This document shows, piece after piece, positions 36,901-47,185 of a stretch of DNA of 64,000 bases. A program made the translations under genes and the position numbers. The number at the start of each line of letters is the position of its first letter. The first letter of the stretch is position 1. The DNA is taken from positions 10,416,001-10,480,000 of the forward strand of contig WHVY01000003.1 of assembly GCA_022266195.1 (NCBI GenBank). The letters are read 5' to 3'. The notes beneath the pieces were generated by a model. The model did not search any database. It was given only the letters and a program-made list of their open reading frames with translations, and was not told where the DNA came from. This DNA is from Tetranychus cinnabarinus (Eukaryota; Arthropoda; Arachnida; Trombidiformes; Tetranychidae).

Positions 36901-39900
36901 ATTCATTAAGTTTGAAACTTTGTGTTGATTAAAATAAACTTAATAAACGTTTGCTTTTCCTGTGAAAAGGACACAAAAAGAAGAAGAAGAAGAAGACAAA
37001 AATATAAGTTTTTCACTTAAAAATGGTTCCTTATTTTGGTAAGCGAACATAAGTGGCTATATATTTGAAAAGAAAGACACAAATAGAGATGACTGAAGAT
37101 GAAGATGATGAAGATGATTCAAGTTGTGTGTTGAAAAATATTCAAGTCAAGCTTGTCTTATTCATCTTCCCTTAACATAATATTTTCCTAGTGAATATCA
37201 TCTCATTAGCATTAATTACGGGAAAAGTAAAGTTGATGATGATGATGATGATGAAGATAGCGATTGAGGATCAACTGTCATCTGTGATGTATAGTCTGGA
37301 GGATGAAGAGCAAGAAGTTGCTTTCTTTGACTTTTGGGTGCTTATCATTAGTATCAAAAGAGACAAACATTTTGGCCTGAAAAAAGGCAACAAAAACACC
37401 AAACTGGCCTGCAGTATTTTTAGTTGATTAGTTGTCAATTTTTAACCAAACTAATCATAATGAGAGACATTCAATTGACCCTCTTAACCTTGCAGTTTAT
37501 TTATTTATTTATTTTGTTACATTTAATCATAATCATTATCCTCAACCTAATGTTCAACATTTTATGTCAACTTTTTCTGGCAAAGTTCGAGTTTTTTGTT
37601 CTCAAAATTTCTCCTTTTTTCTGTTCTTTTCCCATTTTTAAATGGTTCAATGTTGTGTTTCATTTTTTATCGTAAAATTTACAGAAAACCTTTTCACAGA
37701 ATTTCCAATTTCTATCGATTCTCATTTTCTGCCGATTCAGTTGAATTACAAAAGCTTGGACAAGCATTAGTTGCAAGTTTCAAATAATTTATCAGCTTTT
37801 CTGACCACAGAAAATGTTTCAATGTTTCATCTCGAGAGAAATAAAAATTGACCCCAAAAATTGAATTTTCTCTGAACATTATCAACATGATCATTATCAT
37901 CATGAACATGATCATAAGTTGGTTAAACATTTTTGGAAAAAAGTTGATCAAAAGAAAAGGTAAAAACTGATGTTTTATCAGAATAACTTTATCTATTATC
38001 CAAAGCTAATGGACAAACTAAATTGATAAACAACTTCTGGATTCTTTGAATTGCTGGCCTAAACCTCTGGAGGTTTAACACAGGTCAATCACATGTTATC
38101 ATCCCACCTGACCATGTCTTAATGGGATCGAGAGAGCATCAATCATCATCAGAATCATCAACGAAATCACCATTAATAATGGAATAAGAAGAAAAAGGTT
38201 TTTCCAAAAACAAAAAGTCTTTACCTCATTAATTCAATAACAATACAAACAACTAAATAATAACATAAATAATAACATTAACAACAACATCAATAATATC
38301 AAAAATAGGATCAAAAGCAACATCAATAATGGACCAAAATAATTATCCAAACAATGATGTTGACCCTTTTGTTTTTCATTTGTCACTTTACGTGATAATT
38401 CATGGTATTTCTGTAATTCACTGACCTATCAATGATGATAAATGACCAATTGATATTCCAAGTTTCCTCAATGTTTATCTTTACTTTGATCAAACCCTTT
38501 AATTAACTCTCAATATTCATTTGGTTCATTCCTTCAAGTGTTGGCTTGCGATTCAATCCAAAAGATCAAATTCATCTGAATAACAAAAGGTTAAACTTTA
38601 ATCACTTTCCGTTTACCTTTTTCACTGATTTGGTGAAAAGGCAAGGAAAATCAATTTACCGTTTCCAAGTCAAACTTGCTCATTGATTCTTGTATTAATA
38701 TTTCCTTCTCATCACCCAATATCATAATGATAATATTATCCCAATTTTGTTCACTTGTTTATTAACATCACGAAATCACCATTTTCACTTACCTTTTATC
38801 CTATCCTGTAAAACCTTTACCTTATTCATCACGTTATATCATTGATTTTCATCCCAATCTTTTCACTTATTTTTTTCTGTTCATCAATTGTTCGCTCCAT
38901 GACCATTCTCAGGGTTATCATTATTGTAACATTAACAGTCACAATCAGTTTCCTCGGTTAGGTGTGGTTGAACATATTTAACGTTTATTTATCAAACAAT
39001 CATCCAGACATTTGAAGAAAATGATGAAAAAAAGAAGAAATCTTTTCATGGAAATAATTGTTTGCCGTTTAAGGAAGAAAATGCTTTTTAAAAATCATTT
39101 CTTCCAATATTTTTGATTCTTTTTTGACCCTTTTTTCCTCTCCTTTACTTTGCTCATATTGATCCTCACCATCATCATCATCATCATCATCATTTTATCA
39201 TCTTTCCTTCAATCCAAGTTTCCCTTGCAATCTTTGATGAAAATGTCTTTTCTTTGCCTTCAACATTTGATCAAATTATATCTTTTACAATTTCTTACAT
39301 TTCATCTTCACAATCGCGTCAAATCATGTTGATCTGAAACAATCATCGATTAAGTTTGTCATCGACATTTCATTGTCAGATTCCTGATTCCAGATTCAGT
39401 TTGACATATTCAGTTATTCAACACCATCTTTCTAATCTTTACCAATCGTCTTTTGTTTTCACTTGAAAAACCATTCAACAATAATAACCTTAAAAGGTTT
39501 TCAACCAGTTTTTCACCAAAAAATACCTCATAATCATTGGGTACTTTTGTGTTCCACTCTCGCTTCCCCATCAATTGATGATTAAATTTAATTGCTCTCC
39601 ATTTAATCAAATTGTGGGTTGTAACTGAACAATATTTATCTTTACATTCATTATACTTCAATCAAACTTACATCCATTAAAATAAAGCAATCCCTTAAAG
39701 CAACCTTCATCTTCACCAATTTCATTGGCAACCAAAAACATTAGCAAAACAAAAGCAAACCCAAAAAGAAACTCTTTTTTCCCTCTCTTTTCCATCTTCA
39801 TCTTTATTCTCATCTTTATCCTCATCTTCCCTTTCATCAAATGGACTTTCTATTGACCAACACTAAATGTCTAATGTAATAATATTCAAATAATTATGAC

Positions 39901-42900
39901 AACGAAATTATATTCAAACGTTATTCCACTTTCCATAACATTATATCTTGACTGCAATTTTATCCATTCACATTTATTTTTATCAACAATAACATTTATT
40001 ATTCCCTATTATTTGCTTTTGGGATAAAAATTTGCTCTTTTTTCCCGATGACAGTTATTATGCTTTCAACTGTTCATACAATTTAGCTTACAATTAAAAG
40101 CCGCAACATTTTGTTGTTTTTTTTCTGGCAAATCAAATTAGATGATCAAACCGTGCAAATTCAAAAGCAATAGATTCAAATTTAAAATTCAATTCACTTG
40201 ATAATCCAGGAATTGCCATTTTGTCTGGTAAAATTATGTAGCAAAATGTGATTCATTTTACTCGTTACTTTATGCATTTTGCTAGTTACACTTGTTTGTG
40301 AAATTACTTTCATTTTATGATATTCATCGTTTCATTGCTATCTTCATCCTAAAACCTGAAATCTGGATTTAAGGCGAAACCATTTTTAGGCGAAACAATT
40401 TTATCTGCTTTATTTATTACCATCAAAATGATTATCAAACCAATAAACCTCAACATGAACTTTATTGGTAGCAGTGTTGTTGTTTATTTGCAATAATATT
40501 TTATCTTCCTATCAATTTGTTGCTCTCTATTATTTTCATTGCATACTAATATTTTGTTTGTTACTTCATTGAGTGAGTAAAGATGCTGATGATTAAGATG
40601 ATTAAGATGATGGTGAGGATGGCTGAGGATGGACATAAAGATGAAATGAATCATTTGGATCGTCAATTGATCAATTCAACTAGACTTTGGGTTCAATTTG
40701 TTAACTCTTGTCACTTAATGTTATCTATGTACATTACATTTTGACTTTTGCATGTTTGTTGTTTTTATAACATTATTGATGATAACATGATGATCATGTT
40801 GAAAGAATCATGTTATCATCTTTGTGCTTTATTTATGCCTCTTTTACTCACAGATTTAAAAGTTAAACTTGAATTGTTACATTTAACTAGATAATATCAT
40901 TGATGTACAATGATGCGTAAATAACTGAGAGATGAGTAAAAACTGCATGAGTTTTGGATGGCAATCATTTCAACTCTCTTTTCTCTCTCTGTCTCAGTTT
41001 CTCTATCAATTTCATCAACCTCGCCCTTTATCCTCCTCTTCACCATCATACTTTCATCTAGAAGATCCTATAGAAATTTGGATGTTATCTATGGTTCTTT
41101 CCGGTTCTTTTTTGCTTTCTCCTTTAATTTCTCCTTCCACATCTCTTGATCTTTTCACTATCCATCCATCTTGGGATGCTTAGGCTGTTTCCATCAAGTC
41201 CTTTTGGTACCCTTTGCAACTTACTTTGTTTGTCCTTTTCTCCTTCTTCTTCTTCTTCTTCTTCTTTGTCTTCTTCTCCATCTTCATCATCTTCTTCAAC
41301 TTCCTCTAAATGATATTTATGTTCCCCATCCTTAACAGCATCAACTCATCACAGAGAATAAGAAAGGAGAAGATAAGAAAAGGAGAAGAAGAAGAAGAAG
41401 AAAAGAAATAAAGATGAACGAGAAATGATGATGCAGATCTTCTCGCAGTGGGGAAACCAAAGTCATGTGCAGTCACAGTGTAACGTTTCTTATATCTTTC
41501 CTAGGCAAAGATGATGATGATGGAAGAAGATGAAGAAAAGATGAAGAGAAGAAGAAGAAGGAGGCCCTGAAAAGACGACTTTTATAATCAATTATACTGT
41601 CAAATACACTCATTCTAATTGATTTCTTCTCTTCAAACAAAAACATAATACATCACAATGGAAATCCCAGCAATTTAATTGTCTTCAATATTCAATCAGG
41701 CCAATTTTTATTTCACCATTTTTCCACTTTGCTTTCCTTTTTCGACGGATAAATGAATGAGGTAAATGTTGACCCGTAAAGTAGTCCTAGTTACACTGAG
41801 AATGAGAAAAATAAATAATGAAAAATAAATATTGTATTACTTGATTGAATAGAGTGGTGAATTTTGTGATTTATTTTGCTGTACTACTTTATGTTATGAC
41901 TTACTGTTTAGTTAATTTCAACTCTTTATCGTTCCCTCAACGTACCAAAGTGACTTTGTGATTTGCCTAAAATGTTCAACTTCATAATTCAAGTTTAAAA
42001 ACTTTAAAATTTTGATCAACAGCAAGAGAGCGAAAGATTGATGCAACGTTTTGTTTTGACTTTACTGGTTTATGTAGATGGTTATTGAAATCAATCTTAT
42101 TCACTTTTCGCTAAAAAGTGATCAATTTTCGCATACTTTGTTGAAACCAACCAAATTGACTTTTAAATTGTGTAATTGAGAGTGATACAGAAAAGGTTGG
42201 TTGAAATGGAAACTTTCATCAGTCTCTTTCTCTCTTTTTTTTACTCAAAAGGAGAATCCATTCTTGAAGTTGATTTCACTAGTTTCAAAGGGATATTATC
42301 CATTTTACTCAGGCCACAGGGTGCTTTTCAAATTTATGTAAATGGGTTGGTTTGGATAAATATAACATCCCTTTCAAATGCATTAAGGATCATGTAAAGT
42401 GATCACACACAAAAATTAAATCTCATGGTAGGTTAAATGTTGGGTTTCCAGACAAAACGGTTTCTTTATAAATGCACCGTAAAACGTGAAAATAGGACTT
42501 TAATTAAAGGATAGTCAACACGAGAAAATGTTTCACATGATTGAACCAATTTTGTGGGTTAATTGTCAGACAATTTTCCAGTCGCCATCCAGGTAATAGT
42601 AAATTGGATAGTTAATCATAACAATGTTGCTGATTGGTTATTGAGGTTTGTTTTGATAATCATGTTAAAGGTTATTCTTGGGTGAAACTTGAAAATTTGA
42701 AATCCATCCCATCTTGTAAATTTCATTGGTCTTTTCCTTTCTTTAAATTACAATTTAACCAACATTTTGTGACTCCTTCTTTGAAATAGGTTTTGATTGT
42801 GCCGATGATTCAGCTGAAATACCAAATTGTTACAAATTTTGTGGTCCCATTGATGGTCGTTGGTCCCCCTGGTCAGCCTGGTCAACTTGTTCACATGATT

Positions 42901-44251
42901 GTCAGCAGGTAAAAGCATCAGTTTTATAACGTAATTGAGTATATAATATGTGATGGTTGATGATGTGAGATTATGTCAAATTGGAATGCTCTTTATCCAT
43001 CAACTGAGGTCATCCTAGGAGGGAAAGCGCAACTATATTAACTCGCAACAGTACAGCTAGTTGAGGTTAAAAATAGCGACCTTGGTAGTGAATTTATGAC
43101 CTTGGGTAACCTTGGATAATACCGAAAAGGCATTCTTGACATTTCTTAGGTTTGAATAGAACCAATGTTTGACCTTTAGAGTTTAGATTTGCGTCAAATT
43201 TTTCGTCTCAATCAATTAACTTTCATTCCTTTTCATGGTTCAACTTTTCTTTGTTTAGGTTCGCCATCGCACCTGTTCCAATCCTCCGGCCAAATATGGT
43301 GGACAAGACTGCACTGGTCCTGATTCTCATATTAGAAACTGTACGGGTGGAATGTGCCATGAAGACACAATGATGCAATATCCAAGATCAAATGCTTCCT
43401 ATCCTGATGGGCGCAAGCCGGAAATATACATTCTCTGTTTTGTGATTGCCATCTCGACTGCTCTCATATGTTTAGCTGTTTTCATCTATGTTTCTGTTAG
43501 CCAACGCAGGTACAAACAACCTGGAAGCATGTTTGGTGACGATGGTGGCGGTGAGGAAGATGGCCAGGCGATGTTATTGTTGATACAGAAGCAGCAACAG
43601 CAACAGTTACAGTTACACCAGCAGCAATTTCAAACTCCGACACATTCGCAAGTTCAATCCTCTTCACCGTCTGGCTATGTACATGCAAATGATAGTGTTA
43701 ACATGTCCACCAGTCCAGATGAAAAGATGCATTTAATTAGTCACTTAAATGCCTACAAGAACAATATTATTGACCATTTGGTTGTTCATCCTGATGCCCT
43801 TCGATCAAACCGTCCAAACATTGAGACAATCAGCCTTAATCAAACACCGAGCCACCATTCACTTTCCAATCAAAGTCAACACCAAGCATTGTATATTCAA
43901 CGGTCATCCCCTTCACCGAGAAGCAGCAGTTATGTCTCAAAATCATCAACACCTAGAATCGGAGAAATGCTGTCCAGGACTGATTTGGATACAACTGAAG
44001 ATGACAATTATGGAAGTGAAGCAGATTATGCTGAACCTTTCTTCTCCAATTTTTCTCCTTTCAACACGCCAACCTCATCTACAAAGCCACCTCTTCCATT
44101 AACTCGTCCTCCGTCCGCTCGGACCGAAGATTATCGGTCTGATCATATGAAAATACGTGCCAACAACGATATTCGTCCTCGCACAAACGATCAAAAATCA
44201 AATCAAGTTATTTTCTCTCGTGATCCATCATCTCTCCGATCAGCAACGTAA
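18730..44251 (+). CDS. Unc5: UNC-5-like netrin receptor with reduced domain set
   Basis: UNC-5 proteins are axon-guidance receptors for netrin at the plasma membrane. Six exons are recognised: 18730-18988, 21435-21557, 25173-25243, 34553-34736, 42790-42908 and 43259-44251; all phases match, giving 582 residues. Exons 2-4 form the first Ig domain (PRDAYIVNQPISLKC ... SIYKCWCSAFG). Exons 5-6 hold the end of one TSP1 repeat and a full second one (GRWSPWSAWSTCSHDC). A transmembrane helix (IYILCFVIAISTALICLAVF) is followed by a ~235-residue Gln/Ser-rich tail. The usual second Ig, most of the first TSP1, and the ZU5, UPA and death domains are not found. The direct exon 4 to 5 splice is in frame (phase 1). 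The start codon is uncertain. Either the gene is truly reduced, or a downstream splice leads to distant exons not seen here. Confidence 0.82.
18989..21434 (+). other. UNC5 intron 1
   Basis: AT-rich, rich in short GATGA and TCATC runs. Several ORFs of 60-110 codons are low-complexity and lack signals. No RNA gene or element recognised. Confidence 0.55.
21435..21557 (+). CDS. Unc5: UNC5 exon 2 (first half of Ig1)
   Basis: Acceptor TCTTACAG, donor CATG|GTAAGT, phase 1 to 1. Codes GPWFEEEPRDAYIVNQPISL then KCRV, the conserved first strand and first Ig cysteine of UNC-5. Confidence 0.88.
21558..25172 (+). other. UNC5 intron 2
   Basis: No gene supported. The segment 23.31-23.72 kb differs in texture from its surroundings (more CGA/TCGA words and overlapping ORFs of 60-85 codons on both strands) but has no splice or protein-family signal. 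Confidence 0.5.
25173..25243 (+). CDS. Unc5: UNC5 exon 3 (Ig1 middle)
   Basis: 71 nt, acceptor TTTACACAG, donor ATT|GTAAGT, phase 1 to 0. Codes for a charged Ig loop ending DPETGQRI. Confidence 0.75.
28722..30214 (-). CDS. R&R (chitin-binding type 4) cuticle protein with His-rich tail
   Basis: Three exons: 30214-29839, 29626-29558 and 28906-28722, all phase-1 junctions with GTAAGT/CAG or TAG borders; the exon-3 stop is at 28722-28724 and the product has 209 residues. Signal peptide residues 1-22 (GYLTGFVVAFTLVNLAS). The Rebers-Riddiford domain covers about residues 38-105, with YEFAYDIHD, GHVEGSYGLHDSKGR and the arachnid-type ending ASIKTNEPGT; this family binds chitin in the extracellular cuticle. 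Exons 2-3 add a tail rich in His, Lys and Asp (KGKDDWGKDHWG, KHDDHKDDHKSHHSKGH), which may serve pH-dependent binding, metal binding or cross-linking. The gene is antisense inside UNC5 intron 3 and has its own TATA box. Confidence 0.92.
30484..30489 (-). promoter_or_regulatory. TATA box of the cuticle gene
   Basis: TATAAA on the minus strand (in GCTATAAAGAG), about 270 bp before the ATG. The putative start of transcription would lie near 30450-30458, giving a long 5' leader. TATA boxes are common in arthropod cuticle genes. Confidence 0.45.
34553..34736 (+). CDS. Unc5: UNC5 exon 4 (end of Ig1)
   Basis: Acceptor TTTTCCAG, donor TCAT|GTAAGT, phase 0 to 1. Codes VELTLNVSKGDI ... SIYKCWCSAFG: the NVS glycosylation site and the C-x-C signature at the second Ig cysteine are typical of UNC-5 Ig1. 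Confidence 0.88.
37229..37257. repeat. GAT microsatellite
   Basis: Run of GATGAT units in UNC5 intron 4. Confidence 0.8.
39171..39193. repeat. ATC microsatellite
   Basis: Uninterrupted ATC triplets in UNC5 intron 4. Confidence 0.9.
39410..39837 (-). CDS. Possible small secreted protein, unrecognised
   Basis: Two open segments join in frame if a 47-nt intron (39671-39625, GTAAGT...TGTTCAG) is removed: exon 1 39837-39672, exon 2 39624-39410; up to 126 residues. From the internal start MEKRGKKEF a hydrophobic run FGFAFVLLMFLV looks like a signal peptide, followed by a basic, Trp-containing chain (LIKWRAIKF, KREWNTKV). No family is recognised, and the preceding Lys/Met repeats are low-complexity. 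It lies in an 8-kb intron, so it may be chance. Confidence 0.2.
41243..41266. repeat. CTT microsatellite
   Basis: Run of CTT triplets; a purine-rich GAAGAA tract follows at about 41.38-41.40 kb. Confidence 0.85.
42790..42908 (+). CDS. Unc5: UNC5 exon 5 (TSP1)
   Basis: Acceptor GAAATAG, donor CAG|GTAAAA, phase 1 to 0. Codes the tail of one TSP1 repeat (NCYKFCGPIDG) and the start of the next (RWSPWSAWSTCSHDC), with the three spaced tryptophans that carry C-mannosylation in this family. Confidence 0.9.
42909..43258 (+). other. UNC5 intron 5
   Basis: 350 nt, ends in TTTGTTTAG. Nothing else seen. Confidence 0.7.
43259..44251 (+). CDS. Unc5: UNC5 exon 6 (TSP1 end, transmembrane, cytoplasmic tail)
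   Basis: Codes VRHRTCSNPPAKYGGQDC and NCTGGMC (end of TSP1), a juxtamembrane stretch, the helix IYILCFVIAISTALICLAVF, a polyQ run from CAG/CAA codons (about 43590-43625) and a Ser/Pro-rich tail ending SSLRSAT. The stop at 44249-44251 overlaps a weak GTAAAC donor-like site. An internal CAG|GTACAA at about 43508 could serve as an alternative donor just after the membrane helix. Confidence 0.88.
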   Translation, partial: VRHRTCSNPPAKYGGQDCTGPDSHIRNCTGGMCHEDTMMQYPRSNASYPDGRKPEIYILCFVIAISTALICLAVFIYVSVSQRRYKQPGSMFGDDGGGEEDGQAMLLLIQKQQQQQLQLHQQQFQTPTHSQVQSSSPSGYVHANDSVNMSTSPDEKMHLISHLNAYKNNIIDHLVVHPDALRSNRPNIETISLNQTPSHHSLSNQSQHQALYIQRSSPSPRSSSYVSKSSTPRIGEMLSRTDLDTTEDDNYGSEADYAEPFFSNFSPFNTPTSSTKPPLPLTRPPSARTEDYRSDHMKIRANNDIRPRTNDQKSNQVIFSRDPSSLRSAT

Positions 44252-47185
44252 ACTCATCTAATGCATCTGAAACAAGACAAAAAGAGACTGTCAGACAAAC
44301 AAAAGGTGTTCAGAGTCAAAATTACTTCTTGTCATGGATTATTAAGGAGAGAATCTATACAATATATAAAGTCAAAGTATCAAATTTTTGCGTCAAGATT
44401 GTGGCCAAACTGAGCGGGTTCCAAGAAAAAAAATTACACAGTCTGAAAGCCCTGATTCAACTACAACGACGAAAAATAGGAAACCTAACCGCAGAATCTC
44501 ATGACCTCTGAGAAATTCATGAAAATAGAGGATGGGGGAAAAACTGTAGAATCCGTATCCAATAACATTGAGAGAGGGGGAAAAACTTTTTTGTTATTCA
44601 GGTTGATGGTTGATTGTTGGACCAGGATTTTATTAATATGTAAAACTTTGTCATTTGAGTAAAGAGTAAAGAAAGGACCGGCTTTTTTCACCAGTTTTTT
44701 TACCGATTTTTCACCGTATTGTCCACCATATTGTCCACCGCCCAATCCAACACATCTACCAAATCAGCTAAATCAACTAAATCAAACAACATCACTTTTT
44801 AAAGAAAATTTTCTCAACAAAATTGTCCATCACTTTAAAGTGGCTTTTTCCACCACTTTTTCAAACAAATTTTGTATAAGATTATCTACCACCCAGAACT
44901 CAGATTCTTGAGAAAATTATTTTCATTTTTATTTTTTTTAATTAACAATGTTGACCACTTTTACACCATCTAGCACATCCACTATTAATCATCAAAGTGG
45001 TCAAAAATTTGCTGGATTTGGGTGGTGGATGATCTTATATAAAAATTGTTTGAAAATGCGTGTGAAAAAAGCCACTCTAAAGTGATGGACAATTTAGTGG
45101 ACAATTTTGTTGAGAAAAGTTTCTTTAAAAAGTGATGTTGTTTGATTTAGTTGATTTAGTAGATGTGTTGGATTGGGCGGTGGACAATACCGTGAAAAGA
45201 CGGTTAGCATGGGTGGTTAAAAGAAATTTACGATCAGTCATGATCGTGCCTCAGCTTGTAGATATAAGAAACAATGTTAATACTAATGAAAATTAAACTT
45301 TTCCTATTAACCCACGACTTATGTATCCTTTTTGCTATCAATTATTAATAAGTTCAAAACAATTTACTAATAAAAAAGTTACATAAAACACTTGTTGTAA
45401 TAAATGATCATTCAAATTTAAAATTTCTCATTGAAATAGGCAGCAAAATGGTTAGGCTTAATGCTTTTTACCTTTTACCCGTAAAGATAGTTTAAGGTTG
45501 AGTATTCAAGATAAATGTTGTTGTTATTAAAGAAGATTGAATTGTTGAAATTTTAAATATTAAATGCTACTTACAATTGGAACATGAAACGATGGACAAA
45601 GCATTTAGATCTGTGTAAAGGAAGAAACATTTGATGAATTGAAACAGGACACAAACCAGCAATAATTTAGCAAATTTAATGAAACATTTGATTGACAATA
45701 ACAAATTTGTAGCCAAAGGCTACTGAAAATGATAGAAACAAAATATTTCATCCATTGAAAATGTATTAGAATTATATTCACTGGGTATTATGATTAGTTT
45801 TGTTGTAATTAATGATTTTACAATTTGATTGTTTTTCATTTTATGGAAGGAACAAAATATCGGTATTTATAAAATACTTGATACAAGCAGTGAATCCAAA
45901 CAGATACACTCGACTTTATTGGCATTTCAATGCTGTAACCAAAGAGTATAACGTCTTGGCTAAAATTGTATACGATTCTGAACCTAAGTAGCAAACAATA
46001 TTAGGAAAAATGAGATGTATTGGAATATTTGATGTGATAAAGAAAATGATACAGAAAATGAATTCGCACATTTAGTGTTGAAAAAGAGCTGAGGGTCCAA
46101 CCAAATACAACTGTTTCCGAAAGAGGCAGTTACTCAATACGAGAAATTAAAGTAGATTTTAAGTTATTAGAAGGATCTAATGGTTCAAATTACTTCTAGC
46201 TCACATTAGATGAATTATTCCAGTGTTAATTTTTTTGTCAGTTTGATTGTTTCATTCCTGTTTGATTTTCCTTCATACAATTTTTAGCTTCATTTCGGGT
46301 CTTTAGTTTGAAAATGAAGTCTGGTTTGATTTACAGGAAAAAAATGAGCAGTCAGTCCACCAAAATCAGATTATTTAATGAGTATTCACAATTCGCCAAG
46401 GTACATTCAACCATTAATCATCGGAGATTACAACGACAGACCCTGCTGATTTGATTGGTTTGAATCATTTTCAACTTTTCTTTAGTTCATTTGTTTTAAA
46501 CATTCATTCATAAACATTCTTTATTCATTGTTTTCATATGTCAAATAAACTCGTAGTTCGTGAAACGACTTCACTAACCTTGATTGTATTTTCAATAGTT
46601 GCAAAATTAGTCAATAACCAAATTACGTTATTAAATCACTTGCTGCATCTTGTATTAAGAATCCTAATTTAGGATATCTTATTTACTGTAACTAGAGCAC
46701 CATCTATTGTATTATTAATATATGAACAACCTCTCTCTATCTCTTCTTACCACAAAACTTGCAGTGATGCAGTCTTAAAATTATTTGTTTAGAGGTTATT
46801 TGTTGTAATTTATAACGAAATAATTTTCACTAAAATTTATTGAATTTAACATTATGTTAAGAATGGCGCAAAATGTACAGAGTTGGGATTTATGTTTATT
46901 AGTCCGAAAAATAGTAGAAAAAGCACATGAGACAATTAAACAAATGATTTGCAAACATTATTTAAAAGTCTGATTTGATTTCTTGAATAATTCATCCGGG
47001 TTATGATTGCTGTTCAGTATTATAAATATGATGGTAGTTACAATTGTATTGTATATTTTAATCGATGGAATGGTTTTCCTTTGGCGAGCTGTCAAGGTTT
47101 GAAAGAAAGGAGAAAAAATTCAGACACCCCAAAATAATAATGATATGTATTCAAAACGAATCAGTTTTCTTATCACCTTCTTAAC
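44252..47185. other. UNC5-MED27 intergenic region
   Basis: Apart from the foldback insertion, it is the native counterpart of duplicated pieces in the left block: 45262-45492 (with 5.79-6.01 kb), 45860-46805 (with 7.08-8.0 kb) and 46810-47000 (with 15.06-15.25 and 17.99-18.18 kb). The stretch 46975-47100 resembles the PKD gene 5' flank. No gene is seen. Confidence 0.7.
44355..45259. mobile_element. 905-bp insertion with large foldback
   Basis: The inverted copy at 6.0 kb reads straight from the equivalent of 44354 to 45260, so this segment is an insertion in the native copy (or a clean loss in the other). It holds two ~200-bp inverted arms, 44702-44903 and 45012-45204, around a ~108-bp spacer. 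The arms share CCGCCCAATCCAACACATCT and TCAACAAAATTGTCCA. No ORF with meaning and no clear target-site duplication. It is probably a non-autonomous foldback/MITE-like element. Confidence 0.65.

Larger units (their letters stand above)
34737..42789 (+). other. UNC5 intron 4
   Basis: About 8 kb. This is where the second Ig domain and the first part of TSP1-1 would be expected. Reading for WS-W-WS-C or Ig-type cysteine/tryptophan patterns found none. It contains microsatellites and one possible small antisense gene (39.4-39.8 kb). Confidence 0.5.
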
